Source: a virus
Direction: 5' to 3' (one strand)
IMG/VR virus record: IMGVR_UViG_3300034103_000888
Location: 1 to 40,265 of that record
DNA length: 40,265 nucleotides
The notes beneath the pieces are model-generated. The model ran no database searches. It saw nothing but the letters and a program-made list of their open reading frames with translations, and was not told the DNA's origin. The translations under genes and the position numbers were made by a program. Positions 40,202 to 40,265 of this stretch are shown here, piece by piece (positions within the stretch are counted from its first letter, which is position 1; every line of letters begins with the position of its first letter).

Positions 40202-40265
40202 GTTTGGTTTCCTATAAGCCAGTAAGCCCCCACTTCGTAAAAGTAGGGGCGTGTGGTTGATTAGA
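40139..40265. repeat. terminal redundancy of contig (copy 2)
   Basis: Exact second copy of bases 1-127. It includes the first 21 codons of the gp11-like gene and the capsid-gp11 intergenic hairpin (here 40226-40250). Treat as an assembly overlap. Confidence 0.95.

Overview
The window is a complete, circularly assembled genome of a T7-like, probably temperate podovirus (Autographiviridae-type) infecting a bacterium, most likely Gram-negative. The first 127 bases recur exactly as the last 127 (1-127 = 40139-40265), so the unique genome is 40,138 bp. T7 hallmarks: single-subunit RNA polymerase, gp2.5-type SSB with an acidic tail ending in Phe, endonuclease I, fused primase-helicase, 5'-3' exonuclease, portal, scaffold, capsid, tail tubes A and B, internal virion proteins gp13-16, gp17-like fiber and gp18/gp19 terminase. 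Almost every gene is on the minus strand, so read from high to low coordinates, starting near 21.1 kb and wrapping from 1 to 40265.

Layout in transcription order. Early region (21130 to 16109): a run of small, tightly packed genes, including a winged-helix-like regulator, a tyrosine integrase and an ASCH-domain protein. An attP-like site follows (about 15.84-16.07 kb); its core (15925-15966) matches the 3' half of a tRNA-Cys(GCA). Next come the RNA polymerase (15756-13288) and a 637-bp non-coding stretch with two terminators, where T7 has its primary origin. DNA metabolism (12650-4886): SSB, endonuclease I, a deoxyribosyltransferase-like protein, primase-helicase, DNA cytosine methyltransferase, metallophosphoesterase, exonuclease and dNMP kinase. 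Morphogenesis runs from 4882 to 130 and continues from 40201 to 28298. The host-contact, lysis and packaging block (28283 to 22804) holds a large beta-rich structural protein, holin candidates, terminase subunits and an amidase. The 729-bp gap 22075-22803 is the likeliest place for the physical genome ends.

The only convincing plus-strand genes form a two-gene operon (21345-22074): a ribbon-helix-helix-like regulator overlapping a gene for an exported membrane protein. They diverge from the early operon across a tandem palindrome that embeds a -35-like hexamer. This looks like the lysogeny, immunity or conversion module.

Most notable: (1) no DNA polymerase gene is present although the rest of the T7 replisome is, and a methyltransferase plus phosphoesterase occupy its usual slot; (2) two tandemly duplicated small membrane-protein genes are nested in another frame inside a disordered-protein gene between portal and scaffold; (3) attP lies between the early operon and the RNA polymerase gene, so integration would physically disconnect the polymerase from early promoters; (4) the divergent regulator and exported-protein module. 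About ten genes too short for a standard ORF cut-off were read by hand from start, Shine-Dalgarno and stop signals. Host identity cannot be fixed from sequence alone.
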